Below are positions 23,710 to 31,956 of a DNA stretch of 32,274 bases, piece after piece. The first letter of the stretch is position 1. Each line of letters begins with the position of its first letter. A program made the translations under genes and the position numbers. The notes under the pieces were generated by a model that saw only the letters and a list, made by a program, of their open reading frames with translations, ran no database searches and was not told where the DNA came from. The DNA is from Pseudomonadota bacterium (GTDB lineage Bacteria > Desulfobacterota > Desulfobacteria > Desulfobacterales > Desulfobacteraceae): assembly GCA_018821535.1 (NCBI GenBank), contig JAHJLV010000033.1, positions 1-32,274 on the forward strand, in the 5' to 3' direction.

Positions 23710-23742
23710 TCCCGGTCAGGCAACTGACCGGGATTTTTTTTT
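23710..23742 (+). terminator. Intrinsic terminator after tRNA-Asn
   Basis: TCCCGGTCAG (23710-23719) pairs with CTGACCGGGA (23724-23733) around a GCAA tetraloop, followed by nine Ts. It lies 17 bases past the tRNA and fits a rho-independent terminator very well. Confidence 0.92.
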
Positions 23743-23794
23743 GCTGATACCTGAGCCTTCCAATGTATTTTCCCGGTGTTTGTCCTATTAATGC

Positions 23795-23824
23795 TTGACA
23801 TATAAAGCGTTCCAAGAATAATGT
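23795..23824 (+). promoter_or_regulatory. Possible sigma-70 promoter of the signalling operon
   Basis: TTGACA (23795-23800), an 18-base spacer and TAATGT (23819-23824), 56 bases before the first ATG at 23880. The -35 is perfect and the -10 is moderate. Confidence 0.45.
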
Positions 23825-23879
23825 TTTAAAAACTGAATTTTTATGTAAAAAATGAAATTTATTAAACAGATGAAACCAT

Positions 23880-25913
23880 ATGCTCAATTCCGACGGGATA
23901 TTTAATTTAGAAGGCAACGCCAGATATAAAATTCTGACCATTGATGATGAATCTTATATCCGTCATAGCATCCGGACATATCTTGAAGATTACGGGTTTA
24001 CTGTGATTGAAGCAGAAAACGGGTGCCAGGGTCTTGCGATGTTTGAGTCTGAACATCCGGATCTGGTGGTTCTGGATCTTCGCATGCCCCAGATGGATGG
24101 TCTTCAGGTGTTAAAGAAAATAAAAGATATCTCTTCTGATACCCCGCTGGTGGTTGCTTCAGGCACCGGAAATATTTGCGCAGTTGTGGATGCACTTCAC
24201 CTGGGTGCCTGGGACTATATCCTGAAACCCATTGAGGATATGAGTGTTTTATATCATTCGATTCAAAAATGTCTCAAGGAAAGCCGGCTTAAAAAAGATA
24301 ACATGCGGTACCAGGAACAGCTTGAGGAACTGGTCAGCCAGAGGACGCTTGAACTGCAGGAAAGCGAGCACCGTTACAGAGCTGTTTTTGAATATACAGG
24401 AACTGCAGCAATTATTATTGAACTGGATGATATGATTTCCATGGCAAATTCAAAATTCTGCGAGTTCGCCTGTATGGACGCAGAAGATATTATCGGTAAA
24501 AAAAAATGGTATGACTTTGTTAAAACAGAAGATATTAAAGTCATGCGCAATTATATTGAAACCAAAATCCTGTTGGCGAATCAGGAAGATTATACGCCCA
24601 TGCAGTATGAAATTCGTTTCCTTGATCATAATAAAGGGGAAAAATTTGTTTATGTCAGTATCGGTATCATTCCGGGTGCAGACCGGGTGGTTGTATCCCT
24701 GCTGGACGTTACCGAGAAAAAAAAGGCGGAGCAGCGATGGCAGGGCCTTGAAAACCAGTTGAGAAAAGCCCAGAAGATGGAAGCCATCGGAACCCTGGCC
24801 GGCGGGATTGCCCATGATCTGAACAATATATTAAGCCCGGTTCTGGGCTATGCAGACATGATCCTGAGATCATCGGATCCTGCAAGCGATGTATACCGTC
24901 GAAGTGAAAAAATTCAGAAAGCCGCATTGAGGGCGGCAGATCTGGTAAATCAGGTATTGTCTTTCAACCGCGCAGGTGAGGATACCAAACGCTGTGTTCA
25001 TCTTCATCCGGTTTCAAGTGAAGTCTTGAAACTGTTAAAGGGGTCTATTCCGACCACCATACGGCTCAAGGATCATATTGACAGAAACTGCGGTATGGTG
25101 GTGGCCGATCCCACCCAGATTCATCAGGTAATCATGAACCTGTGCACAAATGCATATCATGCCATGGAAGATACCGGAGGCGAGTTGACCATCGGATTAA
25201 AAGAAGTCTACCTGACCCTGGCAGATACGATCGGGTCTCCGAATCTGGTCAGTGGAGAAGGTTTGTATCTTGCGCTGGAGGTGACAGACACCGGTTGCGG
25301 AATGACCGATGATATTGTTGAACGGATTTTTGATCCGTATTTTACCACAAAAGAAGAAGGCAAGGGTACCGGCCTTGGCCTTGCCACCGCTTACAGTATC
25401 GTTAAATCCTGTAACGGGGATATCCGGGTGAAGACACAGCTGAATAAGGGGACAACATTTACAATTTTATTGCCGGTGGTGGATTCCGGGAAAAATAACG
25501 ACTGCCTGGATCCTGATTTGCCGTCCTGTCCGGTAACCTCGGGCCAAACCCTTCTGGTTGTTGATGATGATCAGGATATTGTCGGCATGTGTCAGGAGGG
25601 GTTTGAATCATTAGGCTATAGTGTTAAATCATTTGTTTCAAGCCTGGCAGCACTTGAATTTTTTAAGAAAAATCATGATAAGATCGATCTGGTGGTTACT
25701 GATCAGACCATGCCGGGAAAAACAGGGTTTGAACTTGCTCAGGATATGCTGGCAATCAAGCCGGGTATTCCGGTGATCCTGTGTTCAGGATATACCGGTG
25801 CAATCAGTGAGACAAAAATAAAGAAGGCGGGAATAAAAAGCTTTGTGATGAAACCGGTTACGGTGGAAGAACTTTCAAATCAGATTCAGCAGCTTTTAAA
25901 AAATCAGATGTAA
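23880..25913 (+). CDS. Hybrid sensor kinase: receiver-PAS-HisKA-HATPase-receiver
   Basis: 677 residues, cytoplasmic. The N-terminal receiver (17-130) has acidic pair D22/D23, phospho-acceptor D66 and K116. A coiled coil (about 137-165) leads into a PAS domain (about 160-280). The HisKA H-box has H312 in GGIAHDLNN, and the HATPase domain has an N-box near 419-424, DTGCGM (470-475) and GTGLGLA (496-502). The C-terminal receiver (about 556-677) has acceptor D608 and K658. The H-box HDLNN type is frequent in deltaproteobacterial multi-sensor kinases. An amino-terminal receiver means its activity is probably gated by another kinase. It heads an operon of six closely spaced genes. The ATG has no strong ribosome binding site. 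The target is unknown. Confidence 0.92.
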   Translation: MLNSDGIFNLEGNARYKILTIDDESYIRHSIRTYLEDYGFTVIEAENGCQGLAMFESEHPDLVVLDLRMPQMDGLQVLKKIKDISSDTPLVVASGTGNICAVVDALHLGAWDYILKPIEDMSVLYHSIQKCLKESRLKKDNMRYQEQLEELVSQRTLELQESEHRYRAVFEYTGTAAIIIELDDMISMANSKFCEFACMDAEDIIGKKKWYDFVKTEDIKVMRNYIETKILLANQEDYTPMQYEIRFLDHNKGEKFVYVSIGIIPGADRVVVSLLDVTEKKKAEQRWQGLENQLRKAQKMEAIGTLAGGIAHDLNNILSPVLGYADMILRSSDPASDVYRRSEKIQKAALRAADLVNQVLSFNRAGEDTKRCVHLHPVSSEVLKLLKGSIPTTIRLKDHIDRNCGMVVADPTQIHQVIMNLCTNAYHAMEDTGGELTIGLKEVYLTLADTIGSPNLVSGEGLYLALEVTDTGCGMTDDIVERIFDPYFTTKEEGKGTGLGLATAYSIVKSCNGDIRVKTQLNKGTTFTILLPVVDSGKNNDCLDPDLPSCPVTSGQTLLVVDDDQDIVGMCQEGFESLGYSVKSFVSSLAALEFFKKNHDKIDLVVTDQTMPGKTGFELAQDMLAIKPGIPVILCSGYTGAISETKIKKAGIKSFVMKPVTVEELSNQIQQLLKNQM

Positions 25914-25941
25914 AATTTTGGCTTTGATAAAGGGGAGTGAA

Positions 25942-26334
25942 ATGAAAGACAGTCCCAGACATTTTTTAATTCTTGATGACGAAGAAAGTATCCGGCAAAG
26001 CATATCTGCATACATGGAAGATGAAGGATATATTGTATTTCAGGCATCCAGCGGAGAAGAAGCACTTGAGCTGCTGGCACAGAATCATATCGAATACGCT
26101 GTTGTTGATATCCGGCTTCCCGGAATGGACGGCAATATGTTCATGCGTGAAGCCAGAAAAATTATTCCACAAATAAAATTTGTCGTGCATACCGGATCTG
26201 CAGATTATTCTCCGCCAAAGGAGATCAGGGATCTCGGGGTCAGGCCTGAAGATGTTCTGATCAAACCGGCCAGTGATTTGAAAGTGTTATGTGAAGCATT
26301 AAAAAATCAGTCCAGAGGCAGAAAAGATAAATAG
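25942..26334 (+). CDS. Single-domain response regulator
   Basis: 130 residues from ATG 25942 (AAAGGGGAG 5-13 bases upstream; an upstream TTG at 25918 is rejected). A stand-alone receiver with acidic pair D12/D13, phospho-acceptor D56 in VVDIRLPGMDG, conserved T84 and K108. There is no output domain, so it is likely a phosphate shuttle or an allosteric partner between the kinases on either side. It lies 28 bases after the first hybrid kinase and 2 bases before the second. Confidence 0.92.
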   Translation: MKDSPRHFLILDDEESIRQSISAYMEDEGYIVFQASSGEEALELLAQNHIEYAVVDIRLPGMDGNMFMREARKIIPQIKFVVHTGSADYSPPKEIRDLGVRPEDVLIKPASDLKVLCEALKNQSRGRKDK

Positions 26335-26336
26335 TC

Positions 26337-27569
26337 ATGAATGATATCCCTGAAAAAAAAATCCTGGTAATTGACGATGAAGTGTATATCCGGGACAGTA
26401 TCATCGGCCTGCTTGAGGATTTCGGCTTTAATGTGATTGATGCGGAAAACGGCAGAAAAGGCCTGGAGCGTTTTGAAAGCGATCACCCGGATATGGTGCT
26501 GTGTGACCTTAGAATGCCGGAGATGGACGGGCTTGATGTGCTGGCCCGTATCGTTGAACTGAACCCGAAAATCCCCATCATTATTGTTTCCGGAGCCGGT
26601 AATATTTCTGATACAGTTGACGCATTACGGCTGGGTGCCTGGGATTATATTATCAAGCCCATCCAGGACATGAATGTGTTATCCCATGCAGTGAACAAGT
26701 CCTTTGAACGGGTTAAACTCATAGAAGAAAAGCACCGGTATCAAATGGATCTTGAGCGGGCCAATGCGGAATTGAAAATTTCCCTTGAAACTATTGAACA
26801 GGCCCAGGACAGACTGGTACAGTCTGAAAAGATGGCAGCGCTGGGTGAACTGGTGGCAGGGGTTGCCCATGAAATTAATACCCCCGTGGGCGTCGGGGTT
26901 ACCGCAGCTTCTTTTTTAGATACAAAAACAAAAGAAATCAAAAAGATATACGATTCCGGAGAACTTAAAAGAGGTGAACTGGAAAATTTCTTACAGGTGG
27001 TGGAAGAGGTTTCCAATTCAATTTTGATTAACATGGAACGGGCAGCCGAGCTGATTTCCAGTTTTAAACAGGTGGCCGTGGACCAGTCCAGTGAAACCCG
27101 GCGAAAATTTAATGTAAAAGAATATATTGATGAAATTCTGTTAAGTCTGAAACCCCGGTATAAAAAAACCGGCCATCACATCCGGATCGACTGTGATGAT
27201 GATATTGAACTCAATTCTTATCCCGGCGTGTTTTCGCAGATATTGAACAACCTGATTATGAACTCTCTGATCCACGGCTTTGACGGGATACTGGAAGGAA
27301 TCATACAGATACAGATCGTCAGAGAAAAAGACCAGGTGATATTTATATATAAGGATAATGGCCGGGGCATGACGCCTGAACAAAAAGAAAAGGTTTTTGA
27401 TCCGTTTTTCACCACCCGGCGGACCAAAGGCGGAACAGGGCTGGGGATGTCCATTGTATTCAATCTGGTGACCCAGACCCTTAAGGGAAGCATTATCTGC
27501 GAGTCATCCATTGGCAGGGGGGTCACTTTTACCATAGCCTTTCCTGTATTGAAAGAAGACAGGGCGTGA
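26337..27569 (+). CDS. Receiver-histidine kinase hybrid protein
   Basis: 410 residues: an N-terminal receiver (about 7-122) with acceptor D57 and K107, a coiled coil (about 128-168), a HisKA-like domain with H178 in AGVAHEINTPVG, and a HATPase domain with a DNGRGM box and GGTGLGMSIV. There are no membrane segments. The receiver and following linker closely resemble those of the first gene of the operon (shared AENG, FES-HPD, DLRMP-MDGL, D-LGAWDYI-KPI patterns), so the two arose by duplication. The HEINTPVG H-box type is of the family that dephosphorylates or phosphorylates a lone receiver. The stop overlaps the start of the next gene by one base. Confidence 0.92.
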   Translation: MNDIPEKKILVIDDEVYIRDSIIGLLEDFGFNVIDAENGRKGLERFESDHPDMVLCDLRMPEMDGLDVLARIVELNPKIPIIIVSGAGNISDTVDALRLGAWDYIIKPIQDMNVLSHAVNKSFERVKLIEEKHRYQMDLERANAELKISLETIEQAQDRLVQSEKMAALGELVAGVAHEINTPVGVGVTAASFLDTKTKEIKKIYDSGELKRGELENFLQVVEEVSNSILINMERAAELISSFKQVAVDQSSETRRKFNVKEYIDEILLSLKPRYKKTGHHIRIDCDDDIELNSYPGVFSQILNNLIMNSLIHGFDGILEGIIQIQIVREKDQVIFIYKDNGRGMTPEQKEKVFDPFFTTRRTKGGTGLGMSIVFNLVTQTLKGSIICESSIGRGVTFTIAFPVLKEDRA

Positions 27570-28591
27570 TGCAGATTTTAAATCCTTCCCGCTGGTATCT
27601 TCATCCTGTTTTTATTTTTTCGTGTTCTCTTTTTGCCATCGCAACGTCCCTTGTGCTCACCGTCAGCTGGTATATGGAGATCACCTCGGCGCTTGAAGTC
27701 ATTATTTTAAAATTTCATATTGATCCTCAATTGATATTCCCATCCAAAACCGGGATGACCATCATTGTTTTGAGTCTGTTGATTGCTGTGGTGATTCTGG
27801 GGATTTTGCTGGCATTTATCTATTATCAGAAAACCATCAATCTGTTCCGGCTTCAGCATAATTTTATATATAATTTTACCCATGAATTAAAAACGCCGGT
27901 AACTTCTTTAAGAATATACCTGGAGACATTTATCCGCCATCCCATGGAGCCCGAAGATATCAAAAAATACAGCAGGACCATGCTGGAGGATATTGACCGG
28001 TTAACGGAAAATATTAACAGTATTTTAAACCTGGCCAGAATAGAAAGCCAGAATTTCGGTTCCCGGATTACAACAGACAGCCTGGAAACGCTTGTAAAAG
28101 CATTCTGTAAAAAAAATGCATCCTTGTTCAGAACGCTGGATATTGATATTCAGAACCGGTCAAATCATTCTCTGGTGTGCCCGGTCAACCTGTTCCTGTT
28201 TGAAATGCTTTTGATGAACATTATTTCAAATGCAATTAAATATAATGAATCTGATCATCCCAAACTGTCCATTGTTTTTAAATCATACCTGCAGAAAATT
28301 ATTATCGAATTTAAAGACAATGGAATCGGGGTGGATAAAAAGGATATCAGAAAAATATTCAGAAAATTTTATCAGTCCGGCAGAGAACAAAAAGATGATG
28401 TGTCCGGGTCCGGTCTCGGGCTTTATCTGGTATCCAGCATTGCTGCAATTCATGGCTGGCGGGTATCTGCGGCAAGCAAGGGAACAGGCAGGGGGACAAA
28501 ATTTACAATCACTATTCCATGGGCGAGTATTGCCGGCATCAGGGAGAAGAATTTATGGAAGCGGCTGAAAAAAAGCGTATCCTGGTCATAG
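27569..28591 (+). CDS. Membrane sensor histidine kinase
   Basis: 340 residues from ATG 27569, which shares a base with the preceding stop (TGATG). Two membrane segments (about 12-34 and 63-86) flank a short 28-residue external loop. HisKA has H105 in NFTHELKTPVTSLR, with no HAMP domain between. The HATPase domain has an N-box near 219-226, DNGIGV and GSGLGLYLVSSI. The external loop is too small for a usual ligand-binding fold, so sensing through the membrane helices is more likely. It overlaps the following OmpR-type regulator gene by 37 bases, so the two are a cognate pair. Confidence 0.92.
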   Translation: MQILNPSRWYLHPVFIFSCSLFAIATSLVLTVSWYMEITSALEVIILKFHIDPQLIFPSKTGMTIIVLSLLIAVVILGILLAFIYYQKTINLFRLQHNFIYNFTHELKTPVTSLRIYLETFIRHPMEPEDIKKYSRTMLEDIDRLTENINSILNLARIESQNFGSRITTDSLETLVKAFCKKNASLFRTLDIDIQNRSNHSLVCPVNLFLFEMLLMNIISNAIKYNESDHPKLSIVFKSYLQKIIIEFKDNGIGVDKKDIRKIFRKFYQSGREQKDDVSGSGLGLYLVSSIAAIHGWRVSAASKGTGRGTKFTITIPWASIAGIREKNLWKRLKKSVSWS

Positions 28592-29286
28592 AGGATGAAG
28601 CGCATATCGCAGACGGAATCCGCCTGAATCTTTCCCTCCAGGGATATCAGGTCAAGGTTGCAACTGACGGTATTGACGGGCTTGAGCAATGGCGGGAATG
28701 GGAACCGGACCTGATCGTTCTGGATATCATGCTGCCCATGATAGACGGGTTTTCCATACTCAAGACCATTCGCCAGACCGATGAAAAAATTCCGGTTCTG
28801 ATTCTTTCGGCAAGAGGGGATACCAAAGACAAGGTCCGAGGACTTCGATACGGCGTGGATGATTATCTGTCAAAACCATTTGATCTGGATGAATTTTTAT
28901 TGCGGGTGGAGCGTCTGCTGACCCGGTCCGGATGGAATGAGAATCCTAAACATGAGCCAAAACAGTCCTGCGACATATTCAATGGTGATTTTTTCCAATT
29001 TGGTGAAAACCAGATTGATTTTGTGTCGTTTAAAGCCATATGTGCAGCCGGAGAAATTATTCTGACAGATCAGGAAATCATTTTGCTCAAACTGTTTATC
29101 GCCAACCGGGGCAAACCTTTGTCCCGGCAGATGCTCTTGTCTGCAGGCTGGGGATATTCAGAACAGATTTCCACCCGCACTGTGGATAATTTTATTGTCC
29201 GCTTTCGAAAATATTTTGAAAAAGATCCCAAAAAACCCAGATTTTTCATCAGCCGCAGATCCGTGGGCTATATTTTTGACCATTGA
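28555..29286 (+). CDS. OmpR/PhoB-family response regulator
   Basis: 243 residues from ATG 28555 (AGGGAGAAG upstream, inside the end of the kinase gene). The receiver has E13/D14, acceptor D57 and K107 (DYLSKPFD). The C-terminal winged helix (about 148-243) has the typical QEIILLKLFIANRGKPLSRQ and STRTVDNFIVRFRKYFE segments with a final RSVGYIF strand, so it binds DNA. A roughly 30-residue acidic insertion (about 155-175) between receiver and DNA-binding part is slightly longer than usual. It overlaps both neighbours, so translation is coupled. It is the only DNA-binding output in the operon. Confidence 0.93.
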   Translation: MEAAEKKRILVIEDEAHIADGIRLNLSLQGYQVKVATDGIDGLEQWREWEPDLIVLDIMLPMIDGFSILKTIRQTDEKIPVLILSARGDTKDKVRGLRYGVDDYLSKPFDLDEFLLRVERLLTRSGWNENPKHEPKQSCDIFNGDFFQFGENQIDFVSFKAICAAGEIILTDQEIILLKLFIANRGKPLSRQMLLSAGWGYSEQISTRTVDNFIVRFRKYFEKDPKKPRFFISRRSVGYIFDH

Positions 29287-29933
29287 AAACACAAGAAAAA
29301 CATAAACGCGTTGTGTTCTGCGATTTTGATGGCACGATTACCCGGCAGGAAACCTTTGTTGCCATGCTGAACCGGTTTGCACCGGAGAAAATGAAAGAAT
29401 TCGGGGAAAAGATTTTTCAAAAAAAAATCACCTTGAAGCAAGGGGTCAGGGGGGTCGTGGAGTCCATTCAATCCAGTCATTACACAGACATGGTAGCGTA
29501 TATAAGGGATAAGGAGATCAGGCCGGGATTTGAAGAACTGCTGGTATTTTTAAAAGATGCGGACACGCCTTTTATTGTTATTTCAGGCGGTTTAAAGGAC
29601 TCGGTTGAACTGCGGCTTGAATCCTATATGGACTTTATTGACGGCATATATGCGCCAAATATTGATACATCCGAAGAATTTTTAAAAATAGTTTCCGATT
29701 TTGAAGAAGAAGATGAACTTATGGCCAAAGTCCGGGTGATGGATCTGTTTCCCTGCGATCAATCCATTTGCATTGGAGACGGGGCAACTGACCAGAAAAT
29801 GGCGCTTCATTCAACCCTGGTGTTTGCCAGAGACAGGCTGGCTGCTTTTTTAGATAAAAAACAGGTTCGGTATGTACCCTGGGAGAATTTTTCAGACATC
29901 AAAAAATATCTGATTCAAACATGGCATGAATAA
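29283..29933 (+). CDS. HAD-family phosphatase (MtnX/phosphoserine phosphatase-like)
   Basis: 216 residues from TTG 29283, which overlaps the preceding stop (TTGA); no better start keeps the first motif. HAD motifs in order: DFDGTIT (14-20) with both catalytic Asp residues, a SGG motif near 100-102 (VISGGLKDSV), a Lys region near 140-150 and GDGATDQKMA near 160-170. The cap is of the C1 helical type. The family includes MtnX (methionine salvage) and phosphoserine phosphatase. The substrate cannot be told, and its place at the end of a signalling operon gives no metabolic clue; a stress-related phosphatase is possible. Confidence 0.85.
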   Translation: MKTQEKHKRVVFCDFDGTITRQETFVAMLNRFAPEKMKEFGEKIFQKKITLKQGVRGVVESIQSSHYTDMVAYIRDKEIRPGFEELLVFLKDADTPFIVISGGLKDSVELRLESYMDFIDGIYAPNIDTSEEFLKIVSDFEEEDELMAKVRVMDLFPCDQSICIGDGATDQKMALHSTLVFARDRLAAFLDKKQVRYVPWENFSDIKKYLIQTWHE

Positions 29934-30026
29934 GTTTTCAAACTTTGTCGTTAACGTGACTTCTTATTTAATGCTTGTTTAAGAGTACGTTTGGTGATAC
30001 GTCTGAAGAAACAACAGGAGGTGTGC

Positions 30027-30305
30027 ATGGGTAAATTATCAAATATAATTCCTGTGAGTGATTTAAGGCAGGATGCTGCCAAGCTGCTGAAACAATTAAA
30101 TAAAAACAACGAACCGCTAATTATTACGCAAAGAGGACGAGCAGCAGCTGTAATGATGGGTGTTGAAGCCTATGAAAAATCTGAACATGAAAAAGAACTG
30201 CTGCTGCTTTTAGCCAAAGGGGATAGAGAAATCGAACTGGGTGAAGGATATGATCTGGATACTGTGCTGGCTGAAGTTGACACGTTTTTAAAAACGGAAT
30301 CATAA
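30027..30305 (+). CDS. Phd/YefM-type antitoxin
   Basis: 92 residues from ATG 30027, which has AGGAGGTG 5-12 bases upstream; a longer frame from 29991 is rejected. The N-terminal SNIIPVSDLRQDAAKLLKQL and EPLIITQRGRAAAVMMGVEAYEK segments are the DNA-binding fold of the Phd/YefM family, and the acidic C-terminal tail (about 62-92) is the part that covers the toxin. It probably represses its own operon. The stop TAA overlaps the toxin ATG by one base. Confidence 0.9.
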   Translation: MGKLSNIIPVSDLRQDAAKLLKQLNKNNEPLIITQRGRAAAVMMGVEAYEKSEHEKELLLLLAKGDREIELGEGYDLDTVLAEVDTFLKTES

Positions 30306-30595
30306 TGAAGGTCCAATTTACCCCTTCTGCCCGGAATCAATTTTTATCGGCATTGGCATATATTCAAAGGGATAAACCATCTGCTGCTGTAGACTTTCGG
30401 AACAAAGCTGAAACAATTTTGCGAAGGCTTGAAGTGTTGCCAGACTCAGGAAGAATGATTCCGGAATTTCCGGAACTGCCATGCCGGGAAGTAATTGTGT
30501 CCCCATATCGATTCTTTTATAAAGTAAAGGACGATATCGTCTGGATTATTGCTGTGTGGCATGGTGTGCAACTTCCAAAGGAACCCAATCCCTGA
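30305..30595 (+). CDS. RelE/ParE-type toxin
   Basis: 96 residues with the RelE/ParE fold: VQFTPSARNQFLSALAYIQRDKPSAAVDF at the start, IL-RLEVLPDSGRMIPE in the middle, CREVIVSPYRFFYKV and a final strand VWIIAVWHGVQ. The Arg and Tyr pattern (R-E-V-x-V-x-P-Y-R) is ParE/YoeB-like, so the target may be gyrase or the ribosome; sequence alone does not settle it. It is translationally coupled to the antitoxin. A C-terminal QLPKEPNP tail is normal for ParE-like toxins. Confidence 0.9.
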   Translation: MKVQFTPSARNQFLSALAYIQRDKPSAAVDFRNKAETILRRLEVLPDSGRMIPEFPELPCREVIVSPYRFFYKVKDDIVWIIAVWHGVQLPKEPNP

Positions 30596-30938
30596 CACCA
30601 TGCACTTGTGCAACGGCGAAATAATTTTATCCATGAATGGAAGCTGTTGAATAAATATTTTGTATTAAACTCCTGAATATCAGGAATCCTTCTTATTCAA
30701 CATTTTGATGTAGAGTGTTGAATTCAAACTCGAGCCTATCAATACAAGATCTTGTGGTTGACTTCCAATTGAAAACCTGAGAACTAATACCATTAACCCT
30801 CATATTCGTTTTGCTCACTTAGGTATTGACTCTCTTGTTCACATTTACTAATCATATTTTTGAAATCAGATTTCTCATATTTCGACAATAGCGAGATGAA
30901 AATGATATGCTGAATTAATTGAATTTGGAGAGGTAAAC
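30596..30938 (+). other. Intergenic region with nested palindromes
   Basis: About 340 AT-rich bases. At 30645-30654 TGTTGAATAA is complemented exactly by TTATTCAACA at 30693-30702. Between them TCCTGA (30671-30676) pairs with TCAGGA (30680-30685). A third copy of the GTTGAAT core forms the palindrome TTGAATTCAA at 30718-30727. I see no T-run or ORF. The structure could be a small MITE-like remnant, an RNA hairpin or a set of protein sites. A good ribosome binding site (GGAGAGG) at about 30928-30934 serves the next gene. Confidence 0.5.
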
Positions 30939-31454
30939 ATGAAAATCGCACGATTCTTGTCACTTGTTCTTGCTGTGTCATTGTTTCTGATCACACCCAT
31001 TAATGGTTTTTGTGGATTGGTTCTCATCGAAGGGGAATCTTACACCTTTGAATTTGCATCTTTGCCGTATAATTCTGAATACTCGCAAGATTTCGTTGTT
31101 TTTAGTTATCTACAGCTTTCCTCAACCCCGTCTGCGAACACGTTATTTCAATTTTCTGTATATGAAGATTCAATATTAGATCTACCCATAAGAAGTGAAA
31201 CTAACGTGCGAAGTTTTGGTTATTTGGAGTCCTCTGATGCAACCTCGTGGCAGGATTTCCAAGGAGTTTTTGAGGTAGAGGTTATCTTAGGCATGATCGA
31301 AATTGAATACTTCATGGCATCGACCATAATTGGCAATAGCCTTTATCGGCAAAACTTTGCTGTTCCTATTCCAAGTTCCTGTACGTCTTTGATTATAGGA
31401 ATTTTATTGGTTGGCTCTATTGGTTTTTATAATAAAAAACATTTTTCTGAATAA
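30939..31454 (+). CDS. Exported protein with PEP-CTERM-like C-terminal sorting signal
   Basis: 171 residues. The N-terminus is a signal peptide (KIAR, hydrophobic 8-22, then NGFCG, which may be a lipobox-like site). The mature part is beta-rich and polar. The C-terminus (about 143-171) has VPIPS, then a hydrophobic helix (TSLIIGILLVGSIGFY) and a basic tail NKKHFSE. This tripartite layout resembles PEP-CTERM/VPxP sorting tags handled by exosortases. The exact PEP triad is VPIPS instead, so the call is tentative. The core fold is not recognised. GGAGAGG lies 5-11 bases before the ATG. The base composition is AT-rich. Confidence 0.65.
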   Translation: MKIARFLSLVLAVSLFLITPINGFCGLVLIEGESYTFEFASLPYNSEYSQDFVVFSYLQLSSTPSANTLFQFSVYEDSILDLPIRSETNVRSFGYLESSDATSWQDFQGVFEVEVILGMIEIEYFMASTIIGNSLYRQNFAVPIPSSCTSLIIGILLVGSIGFYNKKHFSE

Positions 31455-31494
31455 ACCTCAGCCTCCCCTCGTTATTTCAAAGGAAGTGCTCTCT

Positions 31495-31647
31495 ATGAAA
31501 ATCTCTATTTTAGTGCTTAAAAAAGTGGTTGCCGTTATTCTTTTCATTGTAGCAAGCTTGGTATTGGTGAATGCCGCAAATGCAATTCCCCGACTCACTA
31601 TGCCTCAACCCAAAATTTATTTATATTCAATGCCCGCGCCGAATTAG
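31495..31647 (+). CDS. Short exported peptide precursor, function unknown
   Basis: 50 residues from ATG 31495 (AAGGAAG about 8 bases upstream). Residues 1-30 are a clear signal peptide with a LVNAANA cleavage region, leaving a mature tail of about 20 residues (IPRLTMPQPKIYLYSMPAPN) rich in Pro, Met and Tyr. It lies 40 bases after the PEP-CTERM-like gene. Either it is a real small secreted peptide or the start of a gene truncated by the mobile-element debris that follows. No family is recognised. Confidence 0.45.
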   Translation: MKISILVLKKVVAVILFIVASLVLVNAANAIPRLTMPQPKIYLYSMPAPN

Positions 31648-31834
31648 TGCCAGGCCGGAAACCCCGAATTTGAAATTTTTCGGAGCCGGTGTCTGACAGA
31701 TTTTCCAATTGTTACCCCCCTTGCCATCACAAACCAAGAGAATTGTTGCCATGCCTATCGTTTTTATACGGCTGTCCCTTTTTTTAGGCACACCTATAGT
31801 GTTTGTCATACTTTTTTTGATGCAATTGCCTGTC

Positions 31835-31950
31835 TTAAGCGGCTTTGCGCTCAGACCGTTGCAACTGCTTTAGTCCTTTTTGTTGTATGCGATGCCCCAT
31901 GATCTGAAGGTTTCTTGCCAGAACAGACAGGCGAAAAAACTGGGCTGCAC
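31835..31950 (-). pseudogene. C-terminal remnant of a DDE transposase
   Basis: Reading the minus strand to the TAA at 31837-31835 gives a conserved-looking tail: CAAQFFRLSVLARNLQIMG, then HRIQQKGLKQLQ and a basic SERKAA end. The FRLxVLAxNL pattern is the usual C-terminus of IS4/IS1380-like DDE transposases. The frame loses similarity at about 31950, where istB starts on the opposite strand, so it appears cut by the insertion there. The stretch 31648-31834 beyond its stop has no gene that I can name and may be its end sequence. Confidence 0.5.
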
Positions 31951-31956
31951 AATGCC

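Noticed and set aside
28230..28568. 112-residue plus-strand ORF inside the membrane kinase gene
   Set aside because: It is an alternative frame of the HATPase domain, whose own frame carries all conserved motifs.
31627..31809. 60-residue minus-strand ORF
   Set aside because: It has no family features and lies in transposon-flanking DNA.
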